From the NCBI GenBank assembly GCA_022703295.1, contig JAKLDX010000055.1:1-7076 (forward strand): DNA of 7,076 nt, in the 5' to 3' direction. The DNA is from Candidatus Omnitrophota bacterium. Lineage in GTDB: Bacteria > Omnitrophota > Gorgyraeia > 2-01-FULL-45-10. The stretch's first letter is position 1; each line of letters opens with the position of its first letter. Made by a program: the position numbers and the translations under genes. This document shows positions 6,834 to 7,076 of this stretch, in pieces. Under the pieces are notes generated by a model that did not search any database, was not told the DNA's origin, and saw only the letters and a program-made list of their open reading frames with translations.

Positions 6834-6863
6834 GCCAAATTTTGGCATGGTCCAAAATTTGGC
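6834..6863. repeat. Inner perfect 12-base-pair palindrome of the spacer element
   Basis: GCCAAATTTTGG (6834-6845) is followed by a 6-base loop CATGGT and the exact reverse complement CCAAAATTTGGC (6852-6863). It is the strongest local hairpin in the window. Neither strand has a T-run directly after the stem, so it does not look like a simple intrinsic terminator. It could be an mRNA-processing or stabilising hairpin, or the tip of a mobile repeat. Confidence 0.8.
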
Positions 6864-6923
6864 GTCCCTACGAACCACGCGCCGCAGCACATTTACTACT
6901 GTGGCGAAAAAATTTCACCATCC

Positions 6924-7076
6924 TTAAACTAACGGCGGCATGGTAAGCGCCGGATGCTGCACTTTCTCCAGGTGCGCTACAAGCGCTGCCGCGTCGGTCG
7001 CGATAGTCTCATCCGCTATCTTGTCGAATAGTTCCGGCATGCCTATCTCTTTGCAGCGCTCTTTCAGCTTATCGGC
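6924..7076 (-). CDS. acsB: Acetyl-CoA synthase subunit of CODH/ACS, C-terminal end only
   Basis: The frame is open from the window edge to a TAA stop at 6924-6926 and gives 50 residues. It starts ADKLKERC and ends with HPALTMPPLV. I read it as the C-terminus of the bacterial CODH/ACS acetyl-CoA synthase subunit, which condenses CO, the methyl group from the corrinoid protein, and CoA at the nickel-iron A-cluster. The basis is the characteristic tail (KIADETIAT at 19-27, then a helix and the HPALTMPPL ending) together with its position upstream of acsC. The A-cluster cysteines lie outside the window, so the catalytic site cannot be checked. The frame is too short for the order-based evidence to be separated fully from the sequence evidence. 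Confidence 0.8.
   Translation of the reverse strand, partial: ADKLKERCKEIGMPELFDKIADETIATDAAALVAHLEKVQHPALTMPPLV

Larger units (their letters stand above)
6745..6915. repeat. Nested inverted-repeat element in the acsB-STAS spacer
   Basis: The element is bounded by a perfect 12-base inverted repeat: AAATTTTTTCGC at 6745-6756 and GCGAAAAAATTT at 6904-6915. Comparing the left arm with the reverse complement of the right arm, similarity continues inward for about 50 bases: AAATGTG, then TGxGGCG, then GTGGT, then GTAGG(G)AC, with a few substitutions and single-base gaps. Inside the outer arms are two more hairpins, at 6798-6828 and 6834-6863. The layout is one long imperfect outer stem enclosing two inner stems. 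It begins 8 bases after the acsB stop. No ORF is present inside. Plausible identities are a small MITE- or REP-like mobile repeat, or a structured RNA that separates expression of acsB from the downstream genes. Confidence 0.75.

Noticed and set aside
6823..6855. Possible sigma-70 promoter for the STAS gene (TTGGAC and TAAAAT on the minus strand)
   Set aside because: The two boxes are 21 bases apart, well outside the usual 16-18, and both lie in hairpin arms, so the match is probably chance.
6834..6863. Perfect palindrome as a Rho-independent terminator for acsB
   Set aside because: The stem is AT-rich in its centre and neither strand has a T-run immediately after it; it fits better as part of the larger nested repeat.

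Overview
The window is a stretch of a bacterial Wood-Ljungdahl (reductive acetyl-CoA) pathway operon. Every gene lies on the minus strand, so the operon reads from the right edge to the left edge. In transcription order it holds the last 50 codons of the acetyl-CoA synthase subunit (acsB), a 217-base spacer with a large inverted-repeat element, a small STAS-domain gene, a secreted protein of unknown function, the large corrinoid iron-sulfur protein subunit (acsC), the corrinoid reductive-activation protein (acsV/RACo), a CooC/AcsF-type maturation ATPase, the small corrinoid protein subunit (acsD), a short spacer built from 7-base repeats, and the first 186 codons of the methyltransferase (acsE).

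The core genes form one chemical route. AcsE moves the methyl group from methyltetrahydrofolate to the cobalt of the AcsC/AcsD heterodimer. That protein delivers it to acetyl-CoA synthase (AcsB), where it is joined to CO and CoA. AcsV uses ATP and its 2Fe-2S domain to rescue corrinoid protein that has oxidised to the inactive Co(II) state. The CooC/AcsF ATPase helps load nickel into the CODH/ACS metal clusters. From memory, the order acsB-acsC-acsV-acsF-acsD-acsE matches acetogens such as Moorella. What differs here is the insertion of the STAS gene and the secreted-protein gene between acsB and acsC.

The organism is a strict anaerobe with the bacterial form of the pathway, either an acetogen or a bacterium running the pathway in another direction. 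Composition is intermediate in GC with frequent ATA isoleucine codons. Intergenic repeats of this style fit a candidate-phylum genome such as Omnitrophota, but the lineage is a guess. I see no tRNA, rRNA, CRISPR array, transposase or convincing promoter or terminator. No gene-free stretch exceeds 300 bases.

The points most worth checking are these: the CooC/AcsF gene has no usable ATG, GTG or TTG start that keeps its first beta strand, and seems to start at ATC behind a perfect ribosome binding site; a nested inverted-repeat element of about 171 bp fills the acsB-STAS spacer; the two-gene insertion interrupts the acs core; and heptad repeats fill the acsD-acsE spacer.
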